In this document: positions 23,538 to 32,965 of the stretch, one piece after another | Layout of the letters: each line of letters starts with the position of its first letter | Numbering within the stretch: the stretch's first letter is position 1 | NCBI GenBank assembly: GCA_001799845.1 | Contig: MGUG01000041.1 | Span: 165,513 to 229,512, forward strand | Source of the DNA: Elusimicrobia bacterium GWC2_64_44 | Lineage (GTDB): Bacteria > Elusimicrobiota > Elusimicrobia > Elusimicrobiales > UBA9959 | Direction: 5' to 3' | DNA length: 64,000 nucleotides | Notes under the pieces: model-generated | What the model was told of the DNA's origin: nothing | The model's input: only the letters and a program-made list of their open reading frames with translations | The model's database searches: none | Program-made: the position numbers and the translations under genes

Positions 23538-26500
23538 CTTTCCACCGCTACCTTTATTATCTTGGTCTTAGATCCCGCCTTGATATGCGCCAGGTAGACG
23601 CCGCTGCCGGCCTTCTGCCCGGCCGAATTCTTTCCGTCCCACACCTTGAAGCCCAGGTCGGCCGCGGTCAGCTTGTACTCCCTCACCAGCTGGCCGGTTA
23701 TCGTGAAGATCCGGATCTCGGCGTTGTCGGTCAGGTTGTCGAAAATTATCCCGTCGGTGCCCGGCGCGGAATCGAACCGCCCGCCTGAGCCGGGCTTCCA
23801 CGGCACAGGGTAGGCGCGCGCGGAGTTCAGGTCGGCCGCCAGCGGCGCGAACAGCGCGAAGAAGCTGAAATGGGAAGTATAGCCGGTGACCTTCTTGTTG
23901 CCCACGTCCACCACCGACGAGAGGTCGCGCTGCCACGGCCCCGCCGCGTTATGCGCCGAGTACATCACCAGCTGGTTGGCGTGCATCGTGGTGCCGTCCA
24001 CCATGCCGTCGCCGTCGGCGTCGGGGTAGGGCAGCGTGACGGCGGCGATCTGGCCGCCGGCCAGTGCGCTCTGGTTGGAGAGCACCACCTCGGCCATCAC
24101 GCCAACCGGCTCGGCGTCGGCTGGCGGCGGCGGCGCCAGGGTCGGGTTATTTGTTACCGCCACCGTGGCCGTGGAATTGTCCAGCGCGCCCGGCGGTATC
24201 TCCAGCCTGGTGACCAGCGCGGAGCCGGCGTCGGCGGCCTGCAGGGTGTTGGTGACCAGGTTGTTGACGGTCTGCGACTTGGTCACCTTGCCGCCGGAGA
24301 CGTTCTCCACTATATCGGCCTCGGCGGGGTCCACCGTGATCATGATGGCCGCCGGCGTGGTGTCCGGCATATAGCCGAGGTCGGTGGCCACGACGCGCAG
24401 CTCGTAGGCGCCGGGAGTCAGGCCGGTCACGTCCCAGTGTATGAAGTAGGGCGCGGCCGTGTCCGGGTTGGGATGGTTGGCCGGGTCCTTGGCCGGGATG
24501 TCGAACCAGACGCCGGCGCCGGAGGCGCGGTACTGGAAGCGCAGGTTCAGCGTCTCGGCCTGCGTGCCGGTGACCAGCTCGGCCATCACGGTGACGCTGT
24601 TGCCGCTTACCTTCTTGCCGCTCTGCGGCACCTTGATGGCCGCGCGCACGCCGGTCAGGCTGGCCAGCGCGGCGGCAGAGGCACGCACATAGGTGTTCTT
24701 TTCCTCCGCGCCGCAGCGGTGCGCGGCGCGCAGGCCGTACTTGTACACGGTGCCGTAATTCAGCACCGGGGTGGTATAGGAGGTCTGCAGCGCTGTCATC
24801 AGCACTATCGGCGTGGCGTAGTCTATAGTGCCGGTGCCGTTGTCGAAATACAGATTGTAACCGGTTATGCCCTCGAAGGGCGCCGGTTCCCAGGACAGGA
24901 AGATCCGGCCGCCGGCGAGCGACAGGGCGGACAAATTGCCCGGCGGCAAAGGCACCGGGTTGCCGGTCACCACCGGCCCCGCCTGCGCAGGCTCGGTGGC
25001 GAGGCCGTCGCGGTTTATGTTCCAGACGCGGAAATAATAGGTGCTGCAGCCCAGCAGCCCGGTATCGGTGAACCCAATCCCGACGGTGGAGAAGGTCGGG
25101 CCGTCCACCCGCCGCACGCGCGCCGCGGTGCCGGCCGGGTTGCCGTTGAGGCCCCAGGCCAGCGTGGCGCTGGTCGAGTGCACGGCGGTCAGGGTAAGGC
25201 CGGAGGGCATGTTGGCCAGCGTGGCCACCGGTATGGCCGCCGGTGACGCCTGGCTTTCGCCGCTGTCGTTGAGGGCCGACACGGTGACGCTATACGTAGT
25301 ATTGGGCGCGAGGTTCTCCTGCGCGAAGGCCGGCCCGGCGGGAGAGGCCGAAACAGCGGCTGGAGCGGTGGCCGGATGCACATAATAGGCCGAGGCGCCA
25401 GGTACGGCGGCCCAGGTCCAGCTGATGGACGACACGCCCAGCACTGCCCCGGCCGGCGCCGCCGGCCTCTCCGGCAGCGGCGGCAGGGTGGAGGTGGAGA
25501 CTGCGGCGCTGAAGCCGGAGAGTATGCCGTCGCCATTAACCGCGCGCACCTTGAAATGATAGACCGCGCCGGCGAGCAGCCCGGCGGCGTCGTGCGAAAC
25601 GGCTGTGGTCGTGGCTATCACAGCCGGCATAAAATCGGCCGAGCTGGAGCGCAGCAGCTGGTATAGCGTGCCGGCCGGGTTGCCGTTGGCGGTCCAGCCT
25701 AACGACACCTGCGCGTCCGTCCTGCCCGTAACGGCTATGGCGGCGGGTACTGCGGCCAGGGTGTAATAAGTAGCCGAGGCGGTAAGCCCGCCGTAGCCGC
25801 CCGCCGTATAAGCCCCCACCCGCACCGAGGCGGCCATGTTCGGCGTCAGCCCGGTCTGTACAAACGAAGCGCCGGCCGTGCTGAAGGCCACTGCCCCCAA
25901 CGCGCCACCGCTGGAGGCTAACACCCCAAAGCCTGTGGCCTGTGTCACGCTGCCGGCGCCCCAATGCCAGGAGACTGAACTGGTGCCCAACGCTGTGCCT
26001 GCCAGGCCCGTTACCGTGCCGGAAGCCGGCGCTATCAGCGTAGTTATCGGGCCGGCGTAAGCGTACGGGGACGGTATGCCGTTCTGATTGACGGCGCGCA
26101 CCCTGGCGTACCAGGTGCCGCCCTCCGCCCTGCCGGTTATGGTAACGGTCATAACCGGGCCTGAGCCCGAGAACGACGGGGAGAAAGAAGTCGATTGCGA
26201 GATGTTGTACTGGTAGCCGGTGCCGGAAGCCGGATTCTGCCCGGCGCTCCAGGTGAAAACGAAACTGGAGTAATATACCGCCGTGAAGGCCGGGGTGGAC
26301 GGCACAACCGCCAGCGTGGCCCTCACGTCGGCTAAGGTGTAGCCGGAGCCCGGAGTCGTGGAGACATAGCCGTAATAGCTGGTGTTGGGGGCGAGCCCGG
26401 TAAAGGTCTGCGACAGCGCCGTGGTGGTGGCGCCGAAGACCGGCACCGGCGCCGGCATGGTGGAGAGGATAGCGGCATATACGGTGCCGCCGGAGAAATT

Positions 26501-29500
26501 CGCGGCCCAATTTACGGTCAGGGAACTAACCCCGACCCCGCTGAATGGCAGGCCGGACAGGACAGGCACCAGGTAGGTGAAAGTGCTGCCGCCGGTCTCG
26601 AAGGCCTGCTCGTTGCCGGCCGCGTCCGCGGCGCGGGCGACGGCGAAGTAGGTGACGCCCGACGTCAGGGCCGCTTGCGGCAGGCCGGCATAGGTCCAGG
26701 CAGCGGTCCCTGCGGCGAGGTTCCACTCCTCCGTGGAAGTCCAGGCCGCGCCGTCCCAGTATTGGCCGTCGGTCAGCCGCCGCACTTTCACGACTACGCT
26801 GTCTACCCCGCCGATGTCATAAGCCGTACCGCTCAGGCCGGAGAAAACGCCGACCGTCGAGCCGGAGGCGGGAACCGTAACCGCGGAAACCGGGAGAGAA
26901 GCGTCTACGATGAAAGTCCTGACTGCGGGTACGGGTTGCGGCTCGCCGCCAGTGTTGTAGCCTGTGACGGTGACGGTATACGAGGAGAGGTCCTCGGTGA
27001 AGGCGGCCGGGCCGTCGATGCTTTGCACCCAGACTCCGAAGGGCGAAACGAAGGTGAAAGTATCGGATTCCACCCAACTTAGCGTAGGCTCATACCACCA
27101 GGCCACTGGTTCTTTAAGCCGCTTGATACGAATCTGTACACCAGCGTTCTCCCGCAGATTCTCGCCGATACCAAAAACGTTCAAGACGTCGTATCGCTTG
27201 TAAATACCCATTTCCAATGCAGGCGTCTCTATTGTCACCGTAGCCGTCAGCCCGCGCGTGCGGGAAAAGACACTCGCGTTGGATGTAGGCACACCAGCAC
27301 CGTTAAAATTCAAGACGCTGTAATAGTAGGTTGTGAAAGATTGCAGACCCGTGTCCGTGAAGGAAAGCGCGGGCGTAGAGAGAACCAGGGCGTAGGCGAT
27401 GCCATCAGTGGAGCGGTACACCTGCGCCAGCGTGCCGGGCGGGTTGCCGTTGAGGCCCCAGGTCAGCGTCGCGCTGCTTACGTGCGGGACCGCCGCCAGG
27501 CCCGACGGCACATTGGCCAGCGTCCAGGTGGAGACAGTCACCGACTCGCCTGTTTCGATCCCGTCCTGACCGCGCGCCTTGGCCTTGAAGGTGTACTGCG
27601 TGTTCGGGAACAAGCCGGTAAAGGACGAGGCGGTACCCGGCGTGTAGGCTGCATTTGTGGTCAGGCTGCCGGTACCCCATCCGCCGACGGCGTACAGCTT
27701 TCCGCCGGCAACCGCCACTGCCAGCTCGCGCCGCGCCGCTGGCATTGCGCTCCTCGAAGTCCAGTTATTGGCGGCCGGGTCATACTCCTCATTGAGGGCC
27801 ACGTTGGCGCTGCCGGTGTAGCCGCCGACCGCCAGTATTTTGCCGCCGATAACCCCGGAAGCCAGGTGCGAGCGGGGGGCGGGCAGCGCGGCCCGGACAG
27901 CCCAGACGTTCGCGGAGGGATCGTACTCCTCGTTGGTGTTCAAAGCGCTGGAACCGTTATAGCCGCCAAGGGCGTACAGCCTGCCGCCCGCTGGCGCCAC
28001 GGTCAGCGCGTAACGCGCCGTAGGAAGCGGCGCTTTGGCGGTCCAGGCGTCCGTGTCGGGGTCGTACTCCTCGTTCGCGCTCAGCGCGGGGGAGGTGTTG
28101 ATGCCGCCGATGGCATACAGCTTGCCGTTCGCAACCCCGGCCTCAAGACTGTACCTGGCCGTGGGCATTGCCGCCTTGGTGCTCCAGGTATTGGAAGCCG
28201 GGTCGTATACCCTGTTGGTGTTCAGCACGGTGCCGGCGCTGTTGATGCCGCCTACGGCGTATATTTTCCCGCCTATGCTCCCGATGCCGAAATACCTGTA
28301 CGCGACCGGCATGGCGGCCCGGGTGGTCCAGGCGTTGGCTACCGGATCGTATTCCTCGTTGGTGTTCAGGTAGCTCGTGCCGTTCCAGCCGCCCATGAAG
28401 TAGGCTTTCCCGCCGGCTACCGCCGCGGCAACGGCGGTACGGGAGGTCGGCATAGCGGCCCTGGCCGTCCAACTATTGCCGGCCGTCCAGGAGCCGTAAA
28501 CCCCGTCCAGCGCCACGTTCACTCCGGAAACGCCGCGGTCCAGGCCGGTAAAAGCAGGTGAGGCGGCATAGGCGGAGGCCACTATCGTGCTGGCGCCCAC
28601 TTCGTCGAAAAGGACGCCTGAAGGCGTTTCGACCAAAACCGAACCGGCGCCGGCCTGTATATAACCTGAAGCGGACGAGACCGAGACGTACCCGTAATAA
28701 CTGGTGTTGGCGGTTATGCCGCTGAACGTGTGGGAGGCGGCCGTGGTGGTGGCGGCATAAATGAACGCGCTGTCCGACGGCGCGCTGGCAAGCCGCACAT
28801 AATACACGGTCCCGGCGCTATGGCTGGTGCCCCAATTAACAGTTAAGGAACTGATCCCGATCCCGCTGAACGGGGCGGAACTGATGGCGGCCGCTGTGGT
28901 GACGAGACCTGCTGTGGCCGAGTACGCGCTCGGCACGCCGCCGCCGTTGAAATTGCGGACGCGGTAATAATATGTGCCGCCCGGCTGGAGGCCAGGGTCC
29001 GTAAAACTCAAAGCGGGCGTGGACAGGAGCAGGGAGAACGCCGCATTGTCGGTGGAGCGGTAGATCTGCGCCCAGGGCATGCCGGAATTGCCGTTGAGTC
29101 CCCATGACAAAGCAGCGCCGGTCGCCTGCGGGATAGCGGATAACCCGGAGGGCGCGTTGGCCAGGGTCCAGGTGGAGACGGTCACCGACTCTCCGGTCTC
29201 GAGGCCGGCCAGGTTGCGGGCCTTGGCCCTGAAGCTGTACTGGGTGTTGGGCGCCAGGCCGGGAAAAATGAACGCCACGCCGGGGTCATATGCCTCGTTC
29301 GTATTCTTGGGGGTCCCGTTGTAGCCGCCGATGACGTACAACTTGCCGCCTATCGCCTCGCCGGCGGTCTCGCGTCTGGCGGTGGGCAGCGGTGCCCGCG
29401 TCGCCCAGTTGTCGGTAGCGGGATCGTATTCCTCGTTGGCGCTCAGGTGTGGCCCGCCGCCCGTAAGCAGGCTGTATCCCCCGGCTGCATAGACCTTCCC

Positions 29501-31060
29501 GCCAATGACTCCCGTTGCGAACGCATAGCGGGTCGTAGGCATCGGGGTCTTACTGCTCCATGTATTCAAAACGGGATCAAATTCCTCATTGGTGTTCACG
29601 GTGGCCGAGGAATTTCCGATTATGCCGCCCAGCGTGTACAGCCTGCCATTGACCACGGCAGACAGCAGTTGGTAGCGGGGGGTAGGCAGCGGCGCTTTCA
29701 GGCTCCAGGTATCGCTCTCCGGGTCGTACTCCTCGTTAGCGGGCACCGCAGAGGCTCCGTCATGTCCGCCAAGAACATATAGTTTGCCCCCTACCGCTTT
29801 AGCGGTCAGCTGGCTCCTCGGTACGGACATCGGGGCCTTGGTGGCCCATGAGTTCGAGACCGGGTCATATACCTCGTTCACAGCGAGGATGGAAAGATTT
29901 CCTCCGCCAGCCACGTACAAGCGGCCGTTTATTACCCCTACGCCTATACCCGCCCTGGCCGTAGGCATGGCGGCTTTCGTCGTCCAGGCATTGGCGGCGG
30001 GGTCATATTCCTCGTTTGTGTTAAAGAACGTCGACCCGCCCACTTCCCCGCCGACAGCGTACAGCTTGCCCCCGATAACCGCGGCCTCAAGGGCGTCGCG
30101 GGTGGTAGGCAGAGCCGCTTTCGCCGCCCAGACATCGCCGCTGCGCCAGGCTGAGTATGCCCCGTTAATAGCCACGTTCACGCCGGACTGCCCGGAGCTG
30201 AGGCCGGGCAGATCCGCAAGATACGCCGAGGCCGTGATGGAGTTGGAACTAACCTCGTCGAAATAGACCGCCGAGGGAGTTCCTATCGGCGTCACGGCTG
30301 ACGGCTGGTTGGAAACCCCGCTGTAATTCGCGGCCTCGTCGCGGGTCCACAGCTTGAAGTAGTAGGTGGTGTTGGTCTGCAGGCCGGATACCTGCCAGCC
30401 GCGCGCCGTCCCGGGGATCACGCCCGAGGTGGAGATGACCACCTGCGCGGCCGTGGTGGACCAGGATATGCCTGTGAAGGTGGAATGCTGTATCAGGAAC
30501 GCGCCGGCCAGGACGCCGGTATTTCCGTCGGCCCCGGGCGCGCTCCAAGTCAGCAGCAGCGCGCCCACGCCGCCGCCGGGAGCGGCCGTCAGGTCGGTGA
30601 GCGCGGCGGGCGGGGCGTTGCCGGCGCCGTAGACGAACGTGCTGGAGGTGAAATTGGCGCTCCAGTTGCCTGAGGTGTCCATCGCCTTCGCGTTGATGGT
30701 ATAGGTGGAGCCGCTCACCCAGGACGGAACGGAGGAATAGGTCCAGGTAAGGCTGGAGACCGAGGCATGGAACCAGGCCTGGGAGGCCGTCCAGGCGACG
30801 CCGTCCCAGAAGAGCCAGTCGTCGTGCCTGCGCACCGAGACCGTTACCGAGGCCACGGCCACGGAGTCAAAGGCCGTGCCGGAAAGGGAGGGGAGCGAGG
30901 ATTGGATGGAGCCATTGGCAGGCTGGGTAATGCCCACCGAAGGCGCAATAAGGTCCAGCGCCGAGGCCTGCGCGGCCGGAGCGGCTACAAGAGCGCACAG
31001 CAGGCGGAGTATTACCCGCCCGCGCGCGACGCGTTCCCTGCCGCAGCTTAGAGACATCAT
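23534..31060 (-). CDS. Giant kelch/fibronectin surface protein with C-terminal sorting-type domain
   Basis: 2,508 residues. The signal peptide is probably VILRLLCALVAAPAAQASA after a basic N-region. An Ig-like domain occupies ~35-150. Two blocks of six kelch motifs each (GGKLYAVGG...NEEYDPxxNxWxxKAxMPTxR) lie at ~305-595 and ~860-1140, each likely one six-bladed beta-propeller. Many fibronectin-type-III-like domains cover the rest to ~2,200. A ZU5-like stretch with a calcium-type DADGDGMVDG loop lies near 2,240-2,400. The C-terminus, YPVPWKPG...LTDNAEIRIFTITGQLVREYKL...WDGKNSAGQKAGSGVYLAHIKAG..KIIKVAV, is the FlgD-like/type IX-like sorting domain. Its coupling to a PorV-like gene supports surface display or secretion. 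It is probably an adhesin or glycan- or protein-binding scaffold; no enzyme domain is seen. Confidence 0.85.
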   Translation of the reverse strand: MMSLSCGRERVARGRVILRLLCALVAAPAAQASALDLIAPSVGITQPANGSIQSSLPSLSGTAFDSVAVASVTVSVRRHDDWLFWDGVAWTASQAWFHASVSSLTWTYSSVPSWVSGSTYTINAKAMDTSGNWSANFTSSTFVYGAGNAPPAALTDLTAAPGGGVGALLLTWSAPGADGNTGVLAGAFLIQHSTFTGISWSTTAAQVVISTSGVIPGTARGWQVSGLQTNTTYYFKLWTRDEAANYSGVSNQPSAVTPIGTPSAVYFDEVSSNSITASAYLADLPGLSSGQSGVNVAINGAYSAWRSGDVWAAKAALPTTRDALEAAVIGGKLYAVGGEVGGSTFFNTNEEYDPAANAWTTKAAMPTARAGIGVGVINGRLYVAGGGNLSILAVNEVYDPVSNSWATKAPMSVPRSQLTAKAVGGKLYVLGGHDGASAVPANEEYDPESDTWSLKAPLPTPRYQLLSAVVNGRLYTLGGIIGNSSATVNTNEEFDPVLNTWSSKTPMPTTRYAFATGVIGGKVYAAGGYSLLTGGGPHLSANEEYDPATDNWATRAPLPTARRETAGEAIGGKLYVIGGYNGTPKNTNEAYDPGVAFIFPGLAPNTQYSFRAKARNLAGLETGESVTVSTWTLANAPSGLSAIPQATGAALSWGLNGNSGMPWAQIYRSTDNAAFSLLLSTPALSFTDPGLQPGGTYYYRVRNFNGGGVPSAYSATAGLVTTAAAISSAPFSGIGISSLTVNWGTSHSAGTVYYVRLASAPSDSAFIYAATTTAASHTFSGITANTSYYGYVSVSSASGYIQAGAGSVLVETPSGVLFDEVGASTIVASAYAASPAFTGLDRGVSGVNVALDGVYGSWTAGNSWTARAAMPTSRTAVAAAVAGGKAYFMGGWNGTSYLNTNEEYDPVANAWTTRAAMPVAYRYFGIGSIGGKIYAVGGINSAGTVLNTNRVYDPASNTWSTKAAMPTARYSLEAGVANGKLYAIGGINTSPALSANEEYDPDTDAWTAKAPLPTARYALTVAPAGGRLYALGGYNGSSALNTNEEYDPSANVWAVRAALPAPRSHLASGVIGGKILAVGGYTGSANVALNEEYDPAANNWTSRSAMPAARRELAVAVAGGKLYAVGGWGTGSLTTNAAYTPGTASSFTGLFPNTQYTFKAKARGQDGIETGESVTVSTWTLANVPSGLAAVPHVSSATLTWGLNGNPPGTLAQVYRSTDGIAYALVLSTPALSFTDTGLQSFTTYYYSVLNFNGAGVPTSNASVFSRTRGLTATVTIETPALEMGIYKRYDVLNVFGIGENLRENAGVQIRIKRLKEPVAWWYEPTLSWVESDTFTFVSPFGVWVQSIDGPAAFTEDLSSYTVTVTGYNTGGEPQPVPAVRTFIVDASLPVSAVTVPASGSTVGVFSGLSGTAYDIGGVDSVVVKVRRLTDGQYWDGAAWTSTEEWNLAAGTAAWTYAGLPQAALTSGVTYFAVARAADAAGNEQAFETGGSTFTYLVPVLSGLPFSGVGVSSLTVNWAANFSGGTVYAAILSTMPAPVPVFGATTTALSQTFTGLAPNTSYYGYVSTTPGSGYTLADVRATLAVVPSTPAFTAVYYSSFVFTWSAGQNPASGTGYQYNISQSTSFSPSFSGSGPVMTVTITGRAEGGTWYARVRAVNQNGIPSPYAYAGPITTLIAPASGTVTGLAGTALGTSSVSWHWGAGSVTQATGFGVLASSGGALGAVAFSTAGASFVQTGLTPNMAASVRVGAYTAGGYGGLTASATYYTLAAVPAAIAVTGRTDAQVSLGWTANGNPAGTLYQLLRSSSADFMPAVIATTTAVSHDAAGLLAGAVYHFKVRAVNGDGILSGFSAAVSTSTLPPLPERPAAPAGAVLGVSSISWTWAAVPGASAYYVHPATAPAAVSASPAGPAFAQENLAPNTTYSVTVSALNDSGESQASPAAIPVATLANMPSGLTLTAVHSTSATLAWGLNGNPAGTAARVRRVDGPTFSTVGIGFTDTGLLGCSTYYFRVWNINRDGLATEPAQAGPVVTGNPVPLPPGNLSALSLAGGRIFLSWEPAPFEGITGYNLYFDNGTGTIDYATPIVLMTALQTSYTTPVLNYGTVYKYGLRAAHRCGAEEKNTYVRASAAALASLTGVRAAIKVPQSGKKVSGNSVTVMAELVTGTQAETLNLRFQYRASGAGVWFDIPAKDPANHPNPDTAAPYFIHWDVTGLTPGAYELRVVATDLGYMPDTTPAAIMITVDPAEADIVENVSGGKVTKSQTVNNLVTNTLQAADAGSALVTRLEIPPGALDNSTATVAVTNNPTLAPPPPADAEPVGVMAEVVLSNQSALAGGQIAAVTLPYPDADGDGMVDGTTMHANQLVMYSAHNAAGPWQRDLSSVVDVGNKKVTGYTSHFSFFALFAPLAADLNSARAYPVPWKPGSGGRFDSAPGTDGIIFDNLTDNAEIRIFTITGQLVREYKLTAADLGFKVWDGKNSAGQKAGSGVYLAHIKAGSKTKIIKVAVER
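27640..28490 (-). repeat. Second kelch block (coding repeat)
   Basis: Six in-frame kelch units of about 140-150 bases. The block is preceded by a short domain (LFDEVGASTIVASAYAAS...GVSGVNVALDGVYGSW) that also precedes the first block, so the module was duplicated as a unit. Confidence 0.8.
29275..30150 (-). repeat. First kelch block (coding repeat)
   Basis: Six in-frame kelch units preceded by YFDEVSSNSITASAYLADLPG...GVNVAINGAYSAW, homologous to the lead-in of the second block. They encode a likely six-bladed beta-propeller. The DNA repeats are degenerate and coding, not CRISPR-like. Confidence 0.8.
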
Positions 31061-31097
31061 TTAACCCCGCCTGCGCGCTGAAAAACCTGCCGTTCAT

Positions 31098-31103
31098 ATT
31101 CTA
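31098..31103 (-). promoter_or_regulatory. -10 box for the giant surface protein
   Basis: On the minus strand TAGAAT preceded by TGC (extended -10), about 37 bases before the ATG at 31060. The -35 region is weak. GGCGGGG near the ATG may serve as ribosome-binding site. The rest of 31104-31291 is AT-rich, with a 9-bp inverted repeat GCACGCCCC / GGGGCGTGC (31201-31209, 31283-31291) and a CCTTGA-TTTG-TCAAGG hairpin (31208-31223) just after the lpxI stop. Confidence 0.45.
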
Positions 31104-31291
31104 GCAGGAGATGGGTCAGGCAAAACCCCAAAAAAAGTCAAATATCCACCAAATATATTCGCAAGTATAAATATTAATTATCCCCGTATTAAAGTCTAGT
31201 GCACGCCCCTTGATTTGTCAAGGCTGCCTAAACTGACGGTCCTGCCCGCACTGCCGCGCTTGCGGAGCCATGGCGGTGAAGGGGGGCGTGC

Positions 31292-32131
31292 TTATTTGCC
31301 TTGATTGAATGAGGAGGAGTCGGCGCCGATAACCGTTATGCCGGTCTCTTTGGCGGCGGCGAGAAAGTCTTCCATGCCGAGGATGAGGGTTTTGCCGGCC
31401 TCGAGCACCAGCGTAGTGGCGCCGGATTCTTTCATGACGCGCAGCGTCTGCGCGCCGGCCACCGGCAGGTCGAAGCGCATGTCCTGGCCCGGGCGGGCCA
31501 CTTTCACCACGGTCAGTTCTCCGCCCTTGGCGCGGGTCAGCGCGCCGCCGCGGCGGATGCACTCGTCGGTGCCCTCTATGCCTTCGGCGGCCACCACCAC
31601 CTGGTCGCGCAGCACGACGGTAAGGCCGATGTCCAGCGCCGAGAGGGCCTTGGCTGCCCGCCAGCCGTAAGCGGCGGTCCTGAGCGTGTCGGAATCCAAA
31701 TGTTTGCCGGCCAGCACGCCGGGCTTCACCAGCAAATGCTCCAGCAGCGTGGCTGAGCTGGCTATCTCTATGCCGTCGGAAGCCAGCTCTTCGGCCACCG
31801 CGGCGAAGATGGCGTTGGCCTTCTTGTCGCGCAGCTTGAAGAGCAGCTTGGCGCAGCGCAGGTCGGGGATGATGCCGCCGAAGATGTTCACGTGAGGGAT
31901 GGAGCCTACCATCAGGGCGCGGAGAGCGCCGTTCTCTTTGAGGAAATCGATGGGGCCGCCGACGTTGCCGAGGCGGAACCAGGCGGTCTTCGCCGCGTAC
32001 TGCTCTATCTCTTTGGGGGTGATGTCGTTGAGGCCCACGACATAGACTTCGCGGCCGGCCTTTTTGGCCTCGGCCGCGAACAGCAGCGGGAAGCTCCCGC
32101 CGCCGGCTATCAATCCTATTTTTTCGCCCAT
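31292..32131 (-). CDS. lpxI: UDP-2,3-diacylglucosamine pyrophosphatase LpxI
   Basis: LpxI hydrolyses UDP-2,3-diacylglucosamine to lipid X. It replaces LpxH in many non-enteric bacteria. The 279 residues begin with the family signature KIGLIAGGGSFPLLFAAEAKKAGREVYVVGL. They also contain IPHVNIFGGIIPDLRCAKLLFKLRDKKANAIF, LLEHLL, GLTVVLRDQVVVAAEGIEGTDECIRRGG, KVARPGQDMRFDLPVAGAQTLRVMKESGATTLVLEAGKTLIL, all typical of the N- and C-terminal LpxI domains. Its first codon directly follows the lpxA stop, so it is the last gene of the lpxC-fabZ-lpxA-lpxI operon. Confidence 0.95.
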   Translation of the reverse strand: MGEKIGLIAGGGSFPLLFAAEAKKAGREVYVVGLNDITPKEIEQYAAKTAWFRLGNVGGPIDFLKENGALRALMVGSIPHVNIFGGIIPDLRCAKLLFKLRDKKANAIFAAVAEELASDGIEIASSATLLEHLLVKPGVLAGKHLDSDTLRTAAYGWRAAKALSALDIGLTVVLRDQVVVAAEGIEGTDECIRRGGALTRAKGGELTVVKVARPGQDMRFDLPVAGAQTLRVMKESGATTLVLEAGKTLILGMEDFLAAAKETGITVIGADSSSFNQGK

Positions 32132-32938
32132 TTAGTCGTTGGAAGCCGTCTCCAGCTCGCCCTTGCGGCGGGGGCGGGCTATGCCGCGCTTGGAGGCCTC
32201 CACGAAGTCGAGTATCAGGGAGGCTTCCGGCGGCAGGTTCTCCGCGCGCAGCTTCGACACGGCGTCCTTGAGGAGCAGGCCGCGGAAGAACAGGGTCTTG
32301 AAAACGTGCTTGACGGCCTTGATCTGCTCGCGGGTATAGCCGTTGCGCTTCATGCCGACGAGGTTGAGGGCCACGGGGCGGGCGCGGTCGCCCTGCGCGG
32401 TGACGTAGGGGATGATGTCCTGGTTGGCCATGCCGCCGCCGGAGATCATGGAGAACTTGCCGATGCGGGTGAACTGGTGGATGCCGGCGAGGCCGCTGAT
32501 GATGGCGCGGTCGCCTATCTCCACGTGGCCTGCCGCGGCGGCGCAGTTGACCATGACGACGTTATTGCCGACGCGGCAGTCGTGGCCGATATGGGAGTTG
32601 GCCATCAGCATGCAGCCCGAGCCCATGGTGGTGATGTCCGTGTGGGCGCCGCGGTGCAGGGTGACGTTCTCGCGGATGACGTTGTTGTCGCCCATTATAA
32701 AGCGCTTGTGCTCGCCCTTGTAGCTCCAGTCCTGCGGGGGCATACCCACGTAGGCCGCGCCGGTGAACCAGTTGTCCTTGCCGACGGTGCAGAACTCGAA
32801 GATGCAGTGCGGGCCGATCTTGGTGCCGGCGCCTATCTGTACGTCCTCGCCTATTACGGTGTAGGGCCCTATCTCGACGTTCTCGCCGATCTGGGCCTTG
32901 GGGTCTATTATCGCGGTGGGGTGTATCTTAGTGGGCAT
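32132..32938 (-). CDS. lpxA: UDP-N-acetylglucosamine acyltransferase LpxA
   Basis: LpxA adds the first 3-hydroxyacyl chain to UDP-GlcNAc (or a 3-amino analogue). The 268 residues form a left-handed beta-helix of hexapeptide repeats (IHPTAIIDPKAQIGENVEIGPYTVIGEDVQIG...). They include the catalytic-histidine segment MANSHIGHDCRVGNNVVMVN and the C-terminal helical part (GMKRNGYTREQIKAVKHVFKTLFF). The length is normal for LpxA. It lies 27 bases after fabZ and abuts lpxI. Whether it accepts a 3-amino-sugar substrate, as the Gfo/Idh neighbour might suggest, cannot be read from the sequence by eye. Confidence 0.95.
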   Translation of the reverse strand: MPTKIHPTAIIDPKAQIGENVEIGPYTVIGEDVQIGAGTKIGPHCIFEFCTVGKDNWFTGAAYVGMPPQDWSYKGEHKRFIMGDNNVIRENVTLHRGAHTDITTMGSGCMLMANSHIGHDCRVGNNVVMVNCAAAAGHVEIGDRAIISGLAGIHQFTRIGKFSMISGGGMANQDIIPYVTAQGDRARPVALNLVGMKRNGYTREQIKAVKHVFKTLFFRGLLLKDAVSKLRAENLPPEASLILDFVEASKRGIARPRRKGELETASND

Positions 32939-32965
32939 TGTCTCCTCCAGAAAGTTTCAAAATCT

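Noticed and set aside
27640..30150. Possible CRISPR-like array from spaced repeats
   Set aside because: The repeats are degenerate ~145-base coding kelch units in one open frame, not short identical repeats with unique spacers.
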